DNA of 64,000 bases from Hymenoscyphus infarciens (taxonomy: Eukaryota > Ascomycota > Leotiomycetes > Helotiales > Helotiaceae). The DNA lies in NCBI GenBank assembly GCA_001414345.1, contig LLCB01000381.1, positions 1-64,000 of the forward strand, read 5' to 3'. Positions 25,194-36,660 of this stretch are shown here, piece by piece. Within the stretch, counting starts at the first letter, position 1, and every line of letters starts with the position of its first letter. Position numbers and translations under genes: made by a program. Below the pieces are notes generated by a model. That model saw nothing but the letters and a program-made list of their open reading frames with translations, was not told the origin of the DNA and made no database searches.

Positions 25194-27796
25194 ATGAAGT
25201 CTCTCACATTGGGCCTCGTCGCTCTTTCTACCTTTGCCATACTCTCCAATGCTAGTGTTGTGCACATCGCAGTCTCCGATGGAGACATAGAAGTGGACTT
25301 TGCCACTAAACAAGAGAGCTCATCCAACTCCCCTAAATCGACCCCACAAGGAAATTCCAAAAACTCGTTCACAAAACCGACCCCGCCTGTTCAAGTCGTC
25401 AACCTTGATTACGAACTCCACGCCGGTAATTTCACAGTAAGTCCGAAGAACAAAACTCCCATATCATGAGCTCAATAGGCTAACCAAGAATTCCTATTTA
25501 GGAAACTGGAAAGTATCTAAACTTCAAGAACATCCCATATGCTCAGCCACCACTAAATGAATTCCGTTGGCTCCCCGCGGCGGATGTCGAAGAATTTCGC
25601 GAAGAAGTGAACCATGGTTCAAAGTCCTATATTTGCCCTCAAGTCAATCCTGGCTGGGCAGCAAAGGCAGTCGAATTTGTTTCGGGTTTCAACAATGAAA
25701 CCTGGGATAACAAATGGAAAGTTCCGATAAACTCAAGTCAATATGGTACAATTCCAAAACAGGATGACTTAGGTAATGTCCTTTTTTTTTACTTTCTTTC
25801 ATGTGCTAATTGTGGGGGCTTCAGTCAACGAGGATTGCTTAACACTTGATGTTGTGGTTCCTGTGCCGGTGTGGGAGAAGAAAAATTTCTACAAAGGTAC
25901 GTCTGCTCATGTGTTCAGAGCCAAGATGCTAGAGGACTAAGCTATGAGGAATAGCTCCTGTAGTAGTATGGATCCATGGTGGGGGTTTCATAGCTGGTTC
26001 GAAGGATCAACACGGAAGCCCGGAGGGTCTTCTAGACGCCGCGGGTAAAGATGGGGATGAAATAATTTTCGTATGCTACAGAATATCCTTCCATTTCAAA
26101 CTTTTTCTAAGTACATTTTGAGGTGGCTATGAACTATCGACTTGGGGCTTTCGGATGGTTAGGTGGAGATAAATTCAAAGAGCAAGGCGGCCTACCTAAT
26201 CTCGGACTGCATGATCAAAACTTTGCTTTGGGGTGGGTGAAGAGATACATTGAGCGTTTTGGTGGTGACTCTCAGAGGTATGTTCCGTCATGTGGATTTC
26301 ATGCTTCCAATATGCTAACAACACCACAGGGTTACAGTGATGGGACAAAGTGCCGGCGCTTCTAGTATTTTACATCATATCACTTCTTATGGCGGAGACC
26401 AAGGCCTTGGACCACCAGATTTTGATGCTGCCATCATTCAAAGTCCGGGATTCTTCCCACAGGCAAACGCTACACAGGATGACGACACTTTCGCTGCCTT
26501 CCTCGCTCTAGCAAACTCCACAGACCTTCAAAGTCTCACTGAAAAGAACTCCTCAGTCCTTATTGCAGCAAATGCAAACCTATCTTGGAATTCTCCGTAC
26601 GGTTATTTCAACTTCGGTCCTACGGTTGATGATCGGTATGTCCCAGATCTCCCAGGGAGACTTCTCGAGGATGGAAAGTTCCATAGTCACATTCCACTTT
26701 TCCTGGGCCACGAAAGACTTGATGGCCTCATCTTTTTACCCCCCTGGATTCGATCAAACAAGGCTTTTAGAGATGAGATCGAGCAAACTTATCCCGGAAT
26801 TCCAAATTCTACGTTGGGTTTCATTGCGAACAATTATACTATTCCCGTTCCCTCGAAAACTGTCCCAGCTCAACTTACCCTGATGGCGGTTTCAGATATC
26901 CTCAACGTAGGCTACCTATTCTGTGCTACGATGAAACATAGTCTAACGAGATAAACAGCATATTGGTATCGAGTGCAACAACTACTATTTGACCGAGGCC
27001 TCTCTCAAAGCTTCATCATCCACACCGGTCTGGAGATACATTTTCAACTCTCTCCCAGCAGTTCACGATTACGATATTGGATACACTGTAACCATCTCCC
27101 TCCACTACTCCTGCAACATCACTAACAAATCCCCAGTTCTTCCCCAACAAAGGCCCCATCCAACCGGTCAACGAATCGCTCGCTCACTTCTTCCAACAAT
27201 CCCTCGTGAACTTTATCCGTGACCGAAATCCAAATCCCCAGGGCCAAGCCAAATGGGATCAATACAAACTGAACCAACGACGAGTAATGAACTTGGGCAA
27301 GAAAGATCAACTCCTCCCTGATTATACATGGGAATCAAGAGATGACACTATGCTTCGAGAAAAGTGTGCATTTTGGCAATCTTCTCCCTTTTATCCCCCA
27401 CTTCCGAAGCCTAAGGAACCGAAGCAACCGAAACAACCTCCTAAAGAACCAAAAGAACGACATTTTCCACCGAAAGATCCAAATAGAAAGCCAGACGAAC
27501 CTAGACCCAGACCTCAGCCTCCCTTTGAGCCACCCTTTGAACCAGCGCCACATCCTGAGCCTGAACCAAGGCCAAGGCCCGACTTATCTGGACCAAAACC
27601 AGAACCTCCCTTCCATCCATTCCCGAAGCCCAAGCCATTACCTACTGAACCAGGACATGAGCCATTGCCAACAGAGCCCGAGCCAGAACCAACAGAGCCG
27701 GGTCTAGACCTGAAACCAGAGCCGACGGAGCCAGACCCAGAAGATGGAGAAAACAGATTCGTGATGCAGTATGCTGATCATAGGGGACTAGTTTAA
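25194..27796 (+). CDS. secreted type-B carboxylesterase with Pro/Glu/Lys-rich C-terminal tail
   Basis: Predicted secreted alpha/beta-hydrolase of the carboxylesterase type B (cholinesterase/lipase) family, cleaving carboxylic esters; the substrate cannot be read from sequence. Exons: 25194-25436, 25502-25772, 25825-25896, 25955-26070, 26123-26277, 26330-26906, 26959-27087, 27137-27796, giving 740 residues. The signal peptide is MKSLTLGLVALSTFAILSNA. Family landmarks are NIPYAQPP, NEDCLTLDV, the oxyanion loop WIHGGGF, VAMNYRLGAFGWL, and the nucleophile elbow MGQSAGA (Ser293; Gln in place of the usual Glu). A likely acid is in FLGHERLDG and a likely catalytic His in AVHDYDIGYTFF. Residues about 605-728 form a low-complexity tail rich in P, E and K with PEP/PTEP-like repeats, absent from usual members. 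It is encoded in the last exon, in frame, without a stop. Confidence 0.88.
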
Positions 27797-28369
27797 TGCT
27801 AGAAGTTTAAAGATGGAAGATATGGATTGGGGGGCATTGAACTTTGAACTTTGTTTTCGTACACGTGACCTGGCACTTGTATATTTTCCTAGCTCTTGCC
27901 AGCCTTTACTATTTAGACGTTTTACATACCAAATAGCACCACCAGATTCATATTGATCCAGTTGATCCTATACCAAGGATGAACCAGTACGAGCCCTGTG
28001 ACAGATAATTCATAATCTATGTTACCGGCCTGAACACAATCACTGTTCTTCAAACTCGAGAAGCATCAAATGCCAGCCTTGAGATAGTTTCCAAGGTTCG
28101 TAATACCTTCCCTTCTCACAAAGAAGGAGATTGTCGACGAACAACCCATTTTTATCTTGAAAATACGCGAGTTCCCCTGAATTTTCGTCATTTTGGTCCC
28201 ATCGCGAGAAAGTCTATTGCGAAATATCCGTTTTCAGTCCAAATTATGTTTGTGGAAGGCTGGAAGTCTTGTTCAGCTGTATGGAGAAAGGAGAGTAACC
28301 AATTTTGTTGGCCAATCTTAAATTATGAAAGATTTGTCGAGACTGGGGTCTTCTTGATGAGGCTTCCTG

Positions 28370-28408
28370 GGGCGTGGAGAAGGGGCGTGGAGAAGGGGCG
28401 TGGAGACG
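28370..28408 (+). repeat. short tandem repeat, 13-bp unit x3
   Basis: Unit GGGGCGTGGAGAA is repeated three times, the last imperfectly. Confidence 0.9.
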
Positions 28409-29099
28409 GCAGGTATCCCCAAACCCATAAGTCAACACCTTGAGAGAACGAAATCGGAAAGGTCAAATTCGAATTGTGGACTCACAAAAAGCTTGCCGAG
28501 TGTAAACTCAATTCTGGAAATTTATGCGAGTGAAAAGACAGCTAAACTCGATGCTAAAAGTAAAAGCCTTACAGGCTGATATGCGCTCGAGAGTACTCCG
28601 ATTTAAAGTGCTCAATGTCACAATAATTTGTGGAGAAGCGAATGTTGACCACTTTCAATAACTACGAGTACTGGTGGAGACTGAATTGGCGCTCTGGGCG
28701 GAGATGCGACGAGGAAGAGTGCGCAATCCTCCGTCGAACCCTTCCTCAAATAACCAGAACGTAGAAGAAATAAGAGTACCAGAAGCACTGAAGCAAAGAT
28801 CGAGATAAAACAAAATGACCACCAGGACGGGAAACACCGTTGATGCAACTTCTGGCAAGGATCAATAAACCATCGCATATGGTACTGGTTAATTAATTGT
28901 CACAAAACGGACTAGGGGGAGCTAAATGAGTTCGAAACAGAAGAGAAACAAAGCTTCTAGGTAGGCACTTGATCCAAATACCACTGCATCATCGATATAG
29001 CTTTAAAGGTGGTGTGCAAAGCTGCTTTCTCTCTTTCAAACGAAGCTGAAAAGAACGGAAAGCCGGACAAAGTGGAGGATTTGATTGGACTGGTCATAC

Positions 29100-29640
29100 G
29101 TGCTTACTCCACCTGATTTTATTTTTAGCCCCCAATCTTGATGATTGGCTTACACGGTAGTTGTTAGCTTACCAGTGACTCTACTTTCAGCAGCTTACTC
29201 GCTAGTTTGCCAGCTTACTCCACACTTATTAGCTTACTAGTCAACCGAAGGCTTACTCGTCAGGTGATAGCTTTCTTGTTGATTGATAGATTGCTTGTCA
29301 TTTGTTAGCTTATCCGCCAATTGATAGCTTACTCCATAACCGAGAGCTTACTCGTGATTCTTTTTGGCCCCCAAAGATGGTGCTTAGCTTATCCGTTGCT
29401 TACTCGTTGCTTACTCGCAGCTTAGCCAAGAAGAGTTAGACACGATGAGGTTAGGAATATTAAAACCTCCCTGCCCAATTGTTTTAGAACAACGAAGATT
29501 TCGGGTTTTTCTCAGCTCGAATACAAAATTCATGGTCCACACTTAAGCAGAAATAGCTCCCAAATATCTGTCTAGCTTACAGTTGCTTACTTGTTCTTTC
29601 TTTGGCTTACTCGTGACTTTCTTTTTGGCTCTCAAATACT
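29100..29640 (+). repeat. dispersed array of GCTTACTC-type words
   Basis: The words GCTTACTCG, GCTTACTCC, AGCTTACC and AGCTTATCC recur more than fifteen times at irregular spacing of about 10-40 bp, all in one orientation. Between them the sequence varies (TTGATAG, CCAATTG and similar). The degeneracy suggests an old tandem repeat or a cluster of binding words. Confidence 0.7.
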
Positions 29641-31923
29641 TTGCTACTTGACATAATCGTGTGGCCTCAGTAGTCACCATCCTCACCACTCTCATTATCG
29701 CCCCCCAATTCGATATTTAACTTGATATCCCTTTTTATATTGTGTTGGCAAGACCCGAGGACTTGAAGTTTGAATATAAATCTATGACCTTTGTGTCTAG
29801 ATTACAGGTAATAGCTGGAGGTCTTAAGATCGCACTACACGGGAAGACTTCGGGAAGTCCACGCCAACTTGGAGCCCAGCAATACCTATATGAATTTGCT
29901 TCGATAACTAATGTAAAAAGTAATCGCACTAAGGATCAGATGCGGGAAGAATAACTTGCGTTCCAAAATATTTCACTAAGTCACGTTTCAAGTGAAGTCA
30001 CTTTGTAAGTTATAGTGCTAGAGTTTTCAGAAAGACTACTAAGGGGGGAGTACCCGCAGATTGCATTGGTGCAAGCAGCTGAGTTCTATGCAAATTTCAC
30101 CCAAAATTCACCACAGCACATGCTATGATACATACACCTCACATTCACTTTCCACTCCTCAGGCAATAATTGCTGATATAATTAGAGGCTAGTTATTAAA
30201 AGTCAATAGCAACAAAATAGGTGGATGGAGGATTTTCCCAGTGACAGGGAGAACTTCATCATATGTCCCGAAAAAGATCTCACCAATGCAACCAACCCGC
30301 AAATTTCACAAGCGCAATTGAATAACTGGATAGTTAACTTCTCCAGAAGAACACAAACTAAAAAAGATTATCTTCTCCGAAGCCTTCTTACTATTTACAG
30401 GGAATACAAGATCAGTTCAAATTGACTTCTTTCAAGTCCTAACCATAGCATATAAGATGGTCACGTGTGGCTTAGCAACGAGTAGCATTAAAGCGAGCGT
30501 TCCCAGAGAGGTCCAGTAGTCGCCCAACCCTTGAAGGACTAGCACAACAGCCCTCGTTTGAAATAGTACTTCGTCTTACGCGGATCAAACAATTCTACGC
30601 CTTCTAGTCCAGTGCTTTTAGACTCTTGGTTGGCGAAATATTAACGACCGACAGCAGCTTATCTTTTGACAGCGACTTAATTTTCGACAACTTGAATACT
30701 TTCGGATTTCTCAGGCATAAGTGCAGACCACAGTGAATTGGAAGTGTAGAAATTGATTTGAACAGTTAGCTTGATTTGAGAGTGCCACACTAAACGCGCT
30801 CTACGCAGCTTCTTTCCAGGGTTTCTCTCTTTCTCTCGTTATGAAGAGTTGGCTTGGCCTCGCCTCTTAAACAAGAGACCCAGCCAGTTTTGAAAAGCTT
30901 TGAAACGATTTGACCAGCTTCTGATTAAGAGGTAAACTACCAGTGGTGTACCTTTTTTGAAAGTTTCCCTCGTAGATATTCTAAGATGGCTTTCTCGTGC
31001 CCATATCCCTATAGCGGCGGTCCATATTTATCTGCTTTTAAATAGTTGCCTGCGAGCGAAGTGAGCAATTGTCCCCAGTTGAAACTTTCGAGGAGAATGA
31101 TGAAAGGGAGCCGGAATTTTCACGCCAGGCCAATCCTTCGCAATCAAGGGCGGATAGGCTGTCTCCTTCGTGAGATTTGACCCAGGGGAGAAGAAGTTGA
31201 AACTCGACTTCGAATTCTGGAACCGGAAGAAGTCCGAATAAGCTCGGAATGCAGTGGTAGGGTTGATAGCAGATCTGCTCTCGACAGTGACTGATTTTTC
31301 GGTAGCAGACTTTCTATTTTTTGTCTTCAGTTCCTATAGATACTCCCCGAAAACACTATCAAGTACACGTTAACCAGATTATTAGGAGGGGTAAGAACTA
31401 ATCTATGTAGTAATCTTCATAAAGTTGGGTTAAAACCCAAGAGAAACCATCTTCTCTTTGCCAGGAACTCTGATCTTTCGAAATGAATCTCCAAGCAGCT
31501 AGTACTCACCCTCCTATAGGCTAGCTACATAGTATTTCACTGACAATTTCCTTGCCCGGGTTCTCTGGACTCAACAAGTTTCGTGCTCTGTACATTCATG
31601 CGAATACATAAACTGTTTGAGTCTCTAGGTCCAAGCTCCTCAGCGGAAATAGACCAGCTATTTAAGTCTAGGAAGCTTAACTTTGATATACGAGAAAACA
31701 GTAAACTAGCTCCATATATTATATAAGCCAGTAAATTCCACTTTCCCATAACCCCACTTCTCTAATCTCCCACGGCGAAGAGAGTTCTGATGGGGTATTC
31801 AAAATCAAAGGGAACAGGTGACTTGAAGCGAGACTAGATAAGAATATTCTAACCACGAGAGAGGCGAAATTGCAATTTTCGAGAAGAGAAAAAAACCAGA
31901 GAGGTTTCAAAATTCCAGGGGGT

Positions 31924-31925
<2 letters not shown>

Positions 31926-31980
<55 letters not shown>
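31926..31980. repeat. (GA)n microsatellite, about 55 bp
   Basis: Uninterrupted GA dinucleotide run of about 27 units. Confidence 0.97.
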
Positions 31981-31984
<4 letters not shown>

Positions 31985-32177
31985 ACTCGAAGTGAAGATA
32001 GACCCACTTGGCACCTACTTCTCAACATTTTCCATGTATTAAAAATTATATTTCAGCCAAAACCCTTTTGCCGTATGCTAGACCTGCAAGGCATTCCAAT
32101 AGACAGTTTTCCGTGACAACCATCTTTCCCACGAGCAAACTCGCAAACTCCTAGACCGCCTAATACCGCCGCAACGT

Positions 32178-32931
32178 CTACAACAGCGCAATCAAAGCCC
32201 TAAAAGCCAAAGCAACAACGCCACCACTCACAGCCCTAACTCTCACCTCCGCACCACTAGAAGCAGGCGTATTCCCCAGAGCACTAGGAGCACTGGTGCC
32301 AACCGCCGTTTTACTCGCACTCGCACTTCCCGTCGTCGTCACACCCCCACTAGTTGTCGTCGCAAGCTCACCGGTCGCCGTCGTAGTTGGTGTCCTAATA
32401 GTCCCATTCACAGATATTAAATCGCCCGCGACGATGGATGTAACAGGACCCGGAATAGAGGTTACTCTCACATCACCACTTGAAGTCGCTGAAGTAGAAG
32501 TAGGCGTATCGAGGGTAAATTGCGAGGAATAACTATTCGTGTCTTTGTTCGCGTCGTCGACGATTTGGAAGGCGTAGCTGGTGCCTTTTGTGAGGGTTGT
32601 GGAGGGGGTCCAGAGGTAGGAACCTGTGTTGGGGAGCTTGGCTGGTTTTTGTTAGTTTTTATTTTTTCCACAATTGTCTTTCATATGTACAATTTGCAAC
32701 TGGAGAGGGAAACAAACATCCAATAGTAGCAACCGTAGCCAAATTATTCACATCCCCCGTACTCTGTCTCAAAACCAACGACACACTCTCCGTCTTACTC
32801 GATGGTGTCCAAGTAATATTGAACGGACTTCCAGCTTTGATCGTTCCAATTTCTGCTGGAAAAGAGAAGCTATTCTGCGCTAGAGCGAGAGAAGCAAATG
32901 CCGCGGCAAAGAACGTGGTTGAGAACTTCAT
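32178..32931 (-). CDS. Kre9/KNH-like GPI-anchored cell-wall protein, paralogue 1
   Basis: Predicted secreted, GPI-anchored protein of the Ser/Thr-rich Kre9/KNH family, whose members are linked to wall beta-glucan; its exact role is unknown. Coding exons on the minus strand are 32718-32931 and 32178-32641, giving 225 residues. Signal peptide is MKFSTTFFAAAFASLALA. An N-terminal Ig-like domain (about 20-115) has the family pattern IKAGSPFNITWTP, SLVLRQ, a YLWTPS strand, YAFQIVDD and SQFTL. A Thr/Ser/Ala-rich stalk follows, and a hydrophobic C-terminal tail (VVALAFRALIALL) fits a GPI signal. The phase-1 intron sits exactly where it does in the paralogue at 35545-36374, which argues for duplication. 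Its miniature-element neighbour at 33236 is non-coding. Confidence 0.85.
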
Positions 32932-33235
32932 CTAAAAAAGAATAAAAATAAAAATATTGAATTACTCCGTAACTGAGCAAAAGACAGATATATTTACAAA
33001 CCTTCAGCAAAAAGAGACGATAGCAAATAGGGACAGACAGACCCCTTCTTTTATATCCTCCCCTCCCAGACCCCCAATCGCATCCCGCACCGAGGCTACC
33101 ACTCAAACTCCAAGTAAATTTGAAAACAACCCAAAAAGCGCCCCTAACACCAAATTAATGCCTACTTCCCATCCGGAAGAAGACCACACGGTGACACGCT
33201 GAAGTAACAACCCCAAGAAACTGCACTGTGCCGTA

Positions 33236-33460
33236 GGGGCACCAGGGGGTGCAGGAATTCGTGACTGGTCAAGAGCTGAGTACCTTTACACTACTCTCTT
33301 AATTGTTCGACTAGGGCTAGGAAAATCAATTCGATTATCTCACAAGACTAGAGCAATTAGATTCATATTATCTTCGTTGTTCTAGAAGAGATAGGAGAGT
33401 TGCAGAAGGGGAAGGTGCCTTAGACTACAGTCATGAATTCCTACAACCCCTGGTGGGGGA
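33236..33460. mobile_element. miniature inverted-repeat element, copy B (best preserved)
   Basis: Terminal inverted repeats of about 28 bp bound a ~225-bp element: left CACCAGGGGGTGCAGGAATT.., right arm (reverse complement) CACCAGGGGTTGTAGGAATT... It does not code. Two other copies in the window (20740-21090 and 38186-38345) share its centre. Most copy C/B differences are C-to-T or G-to-A, so this copy is close to the unmutated form. The target duplication could not be fixed. Confidence 0.85.
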
Positions 33461-34580
33461 CATAGAGCATCAACCATCGTGACACCCCCTGAAACTTCCC
33501 AGATAGGAGAGACACAAGAAAAGCACCGTTGACACGGTACAAAAAGTACCCCACCCTCACCTAGAACCCTAAACTTGGACGCATCGCACAACGGCCCTCA
33601 CAAATCCAGCAAAGTACACGGACGGATGCCTAAAAAATCGTGAAATTCATTTTGCATTTTGAATTTGCAAGCGCGTAAAACAAGAGCCAAGCAAAAGATA
33701 AAACACCAATGAAGAGCGAGCTAGACCGACACGGATAAATAGATAGAAAGAAAAAACCCCTCCACACGCGAAGTGCGGCTCGTCGTTCCGACAGCCATGA
33801 TTTCAGATCCCCTGCTTCGAGAGCCGTCGGTCGAGAGGCTCAAATAGACAATTCGGTGAAGCATCCCCGGGTCGAGCTCCAGAGTCGCAAACGAGAATAC
33901 AACCTCAAAATAGGCGAACACCTCATCGTATCCATCTCCTCGAGGAAGGGAAAAAGGACCAAATCAAGAAAAATGGCAAAAAACAGAAAAGAGGACCTGA
34001 ATGAACCCTTCAAACCATGAAACAAAGTCGAAGCGGATAAATAGGGGGGGGGGAACGCAACGAGCGACTAGTCCCTAGGTATCAAAATCCTCCCTCAAAT
34101 AGACAATCCTCGCCGTCGCCGTCATCGGGTCCTCCAGCGTTGCTTTGGGCCGACCGCCATACGATACAGCCTCATCTTGGGAAGAATCAAACCGTCAAAT
34201 CCAGAAAGACCGAAGGAGAGAATGAATGGCTGGAACTGGAGTTCAAAAATCCGACGCATTGATAAGAACTGGGTGCGATATATTTCTCCAAAGGGAGGTA
34301 CCTAGGTATCCATGGAGGCTTCAAGCTTCTCAGATACCCATCACATGACCATTCCAAGAAGGGGGGCCTTCTACAACCCGACGTATCAATCTACCCAAAT
34401 ACCAGTACTTGTAAGCGAAAAGAAATATCAGTGGAGGCTCAAAATCCAATAGAAATAACGTTAGAATAGCCACAAACAAGGCTCTCGAACGCCACAAAGA
34501 AAAAGTCTAGGGTTTTGTAGGGTGTTTGCAAGGCTCAAGTGGTCCCTAATATGGCTACAAGTCTTTAATCGGTTGTGTAC

Positions 34581-34675
34581 TACTATCCCCCCCCCTAATT
34601 ACATTGTATGCGCACAGACATCTGCCACACTAAAACGACCGTGCGCATACAATGTAATTAGGGGGGGGGATAGTA
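34581..34675. mobile_element. 95-bp palindromic miniature element, copy 1
   Basis: A perfect 35-bp inverted repeat (34581-34615 and 34641-34675) encloses a 25-bp loop. Each arm runs from TACTATCCCCCCCCC at the tip through AATTACATTGTATGCGCAC to the loop. It is non-coding and would form a strong hairpin as single strand. Type is inferred as a foldback or MITE. Confidence 0.88.
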
Positions 34676-34765
34676 TCCCCCCCCCCGGAACTAAATGTAG
34701 AGTGCACAGACATTTAGTATGGCACAGCGGCCGTGCGATTACATTTACTTAAGGGGAGGATAGTA
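34671..34765. mobile_element. 95-bp palindromic miniature element, copy 2
   Basis: Immediately follows copy 1 and shares its last five bases, TAGTA. Same length and plan: TAGTATCCCCCCCCCC tip, GTGCACAGACAT.. and GTGCGATTACATTTACTT arms, end GGATAGTA. The inverted repeat is imperfect, so this copy is older or a different subfamily. Confidence 0.8.
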
Positions 34766-35544
34766 TTACCCCAATTTTCCAATCTAGTACTGAACCAGAC
34801 CTGAACCAGCACCAGAACCACATCTCCGCATCCTGATGCAGGTACCTCCCGTCTCTCGAACCTCTTTCTCCACCAAAGATCCACAACCACCCGCAAAACA
34901 ATAAACAATAAACAATAAACAAAATAAAATAACTCTAAACTTTCTCTCAGTTTTCGCCACGTCAACGAGAAAATAGTGAACAATTCGATAGGAAATGCAC
35001 ACTCCCCTCTCATTGGCCATGTTGCACAAGCACAGCCTGCATAGGCGTTGCGTAATACGATATGCACAGTTATGCAGGCAGCTCTATGCAAGGCAAATAC
35101 GAGGTGTGGTCAGGGAGGGGCGATCTTATTTTTGGCTGGCTGGACAACCTGAGAAATCACAGGGTTGAGAATACTGCGCACTCCGAAAACTAGAGAGAAG
35201 ATGAAGAGTTATTAGACAAGTAGTTTTATTTGAATCTACTACCAAAAGCTTGATGTAATTTTCTACACGTAAACCCCGGAGATGAAGGAGGCATGCCCAC
35301 AATTAGTATTCCCCCAACTGCATCTCACCAAAGAGAGAGAAGAGGGACGGAGACATCCCTTCGTTTAGCTAATTCTTCGTTACGCCTTCCAAAATGCAAA
35401 GCAGTGACCATGCACCAGTTCTCCAATTCCCCTTGTTCTGGTCATCATGAAAGATTAATGAATTACCCCATACCGCAAAATGCAATTACCACGCCAATTA
35501 AAGTGTATTTAAACAAGAATCAGAACCCTCCAACCCATCAACGC

Positions 35545-36374
35545 TTAGTTGAGGCTAATGAGAGCAGCAACGGTCAAGAAGACCAATGCGAGTGGGGATG
35601 CGATCTCAGCAGCGCTGTTGGCGTTTGGTGCAGCAGATGTTGAACCTGATGAAGCAGAGGTAGCGGTCTTGCTTGCGGATGAAGCGAGAGTGCTGCTTCC
35701 AGTGGTTCCTGTTGGCTTGGCAGTGCTTCCTGATGGCTTGGCTGTGGTAACGGTGGTGTTTGAGCCTACGGTGGAGTTGGAAAGACCAGTGGAGATTGCG
35801 GAAGCAGAGGTAGAGGTGGTGGTAGAGTTGTTGACTGCGGTGAGGGACGAGAGGACTGACGAGGCTGACGAGGCGAGGGAGGAGGTAGATGCGGAGCTTG
35901 AGACGCTTGAGAGGACGGAAGAGATGACTGAAGATGCGCTGGAAGAGGCAGAGGACAAGACGCTGGAGATTGAAGCCGAGGCAGACGCCGCGGCACCACC
36001 GATCAATTGGAATTGCGAGCTGTAGTTTGGTTTGGCGGTCGAGTCGACAATCTCAAAGGCATACGTGTCGGCGGTCAAGGTAGCTGGGACGCTCCAGGTG
36101 TATGAGGTACCGGATTGTCCGCCTGTGGATGGAATGTTAGTTGTCTTCATTGCAAGAAAAGCTGTCTGGGCGACTTACTGGTGACGGTGCTGACCGTCTT
36201 GAGGTCGGTCGAAGGGCCATTCTTCAAGTTGATGGTGACTGGGCCCGAGGCGTCAGCCCAGGTGAAGGTAAATGGCTGTCCGGCGGTGACGCCGTTGAAG
36301 GCGCTGTTGGTGAAGGAAACCGCATTGGCGACGGCGAGGGAAGCAGCAGCGAGGAGGATGTTGGAGAATTGCAT
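35545..36374 (-). CDS. Kre9/KNH-like GPI-anchored cell-wall protein, paralogue 2
   Basis: Same family and likely place as the gene at 32178-32931: cell wall or outer plasma membrane, GPI-linked. Coding exons on the minus strand are 36179-36374 and 35545-36122, giving 257 residues. Signal peptide MQFSNILLAAASLAVANA. Ig-like domain (about 19-110): FNGVTAGQPFTFTWADASG, VTINLKNG, GTSYTWSVP, YAFEIVD, SSQFQL. A Ser/Ala-rich stalk (about 113-160) of SSA/SSV repeats, then Thr-rich sequence, precedes a GPI-type tail, NSAAEIASPLALVFLTVAAL. The phase-1 intron after the TVT strand matches the other paralogue. A plus-strand frame at 35549-36025 is a shadow of the repetitive stalk. Confidence 0.88.
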
Positions 36375-36609
36375 TTTGATGATGGATCCAAGTAACTCTT
36401 GAGGGTGTAGATGTAGATGATGGGTGGATGGATGGAATGCTGCTTGATGCTTGATGCTTGATGCTGTGGAACGGTTGTTGGAGTATTAAACGAAAGTTGG
36501 CAACAGAGACGTTGGGGGTGTTTGAAGCAAAGAACGAGAGTTGTTGGGGAAGGAACGAAGGAGCAACAAGAATGCGGGCGCTCTTGCCTTATTTCTAGCT
36601 GTCTTGTCG

Positions 36610-36660
36610 CTATTCAACCTTGGCACCCCCCTTGTCACCCCCCTTGTCACCCCCCTTGTC
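36610..36660 (+). repeat. 12-bp tandem repeat CACCCCCCTTGT, about 4 copies
   Basis: Consecutive copies of CACCCCCCTTGT, with the last followed by CACCACCCC. Confidence 0.9.

Larger units (their letters stand above)
27797..32177. other. 4.4-kb intergenic region, no supported gene
   Basis: Short frames (up to about 85 codons) show no domain, signal or compositional support. Visible structure includes a 13-bp tandem repeat GGGGCGTGGAGAA, about three copies at 28370-28408, a loose array of GCTTACTC words at about 29100-29640, and a (GA)n tract at 31926-31980. The rest looks like unique non-coding DNA or old decayed repeats. Confidence 0.6.
32932..35544. other. intergenic region between the two paralogues, with miniature elements
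   Basis: No gene is supported; frames of up to 125 codons here have low-complexity or arbitrary composition. It contains the promoter of paralogue 1, one intact inverted-repeat element (33236-33460) and a tandem pair of 95-bp palindromic elements (34581-34765). The end next to 35544 holds the 3' flank of paralogue 2. Confidence 0.6.

Noticed and set aside
27206..27796. Pro-rich tail as a separate gene with its own start at 27206
   Set aside because: That frame continues the esterase exon from 27137 with correct splice phase and no ATG, and carries the esterase C-terminus.
29100..29640. Possible CRISPR array in the GCTTACTC region
   Set aside because: Repeats are 8-9 bp, irregular and degenerate; this is eukaryotic DNA and no cas gene is present.
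35549..36025. Plus-strand frame of 158 codons opposite the GPI protein
   Set aside because: It is the complement of the repetitive Ser/Ala codons of the real minus-strand gene, and its acidic/Ala/Val composition is an artefact.
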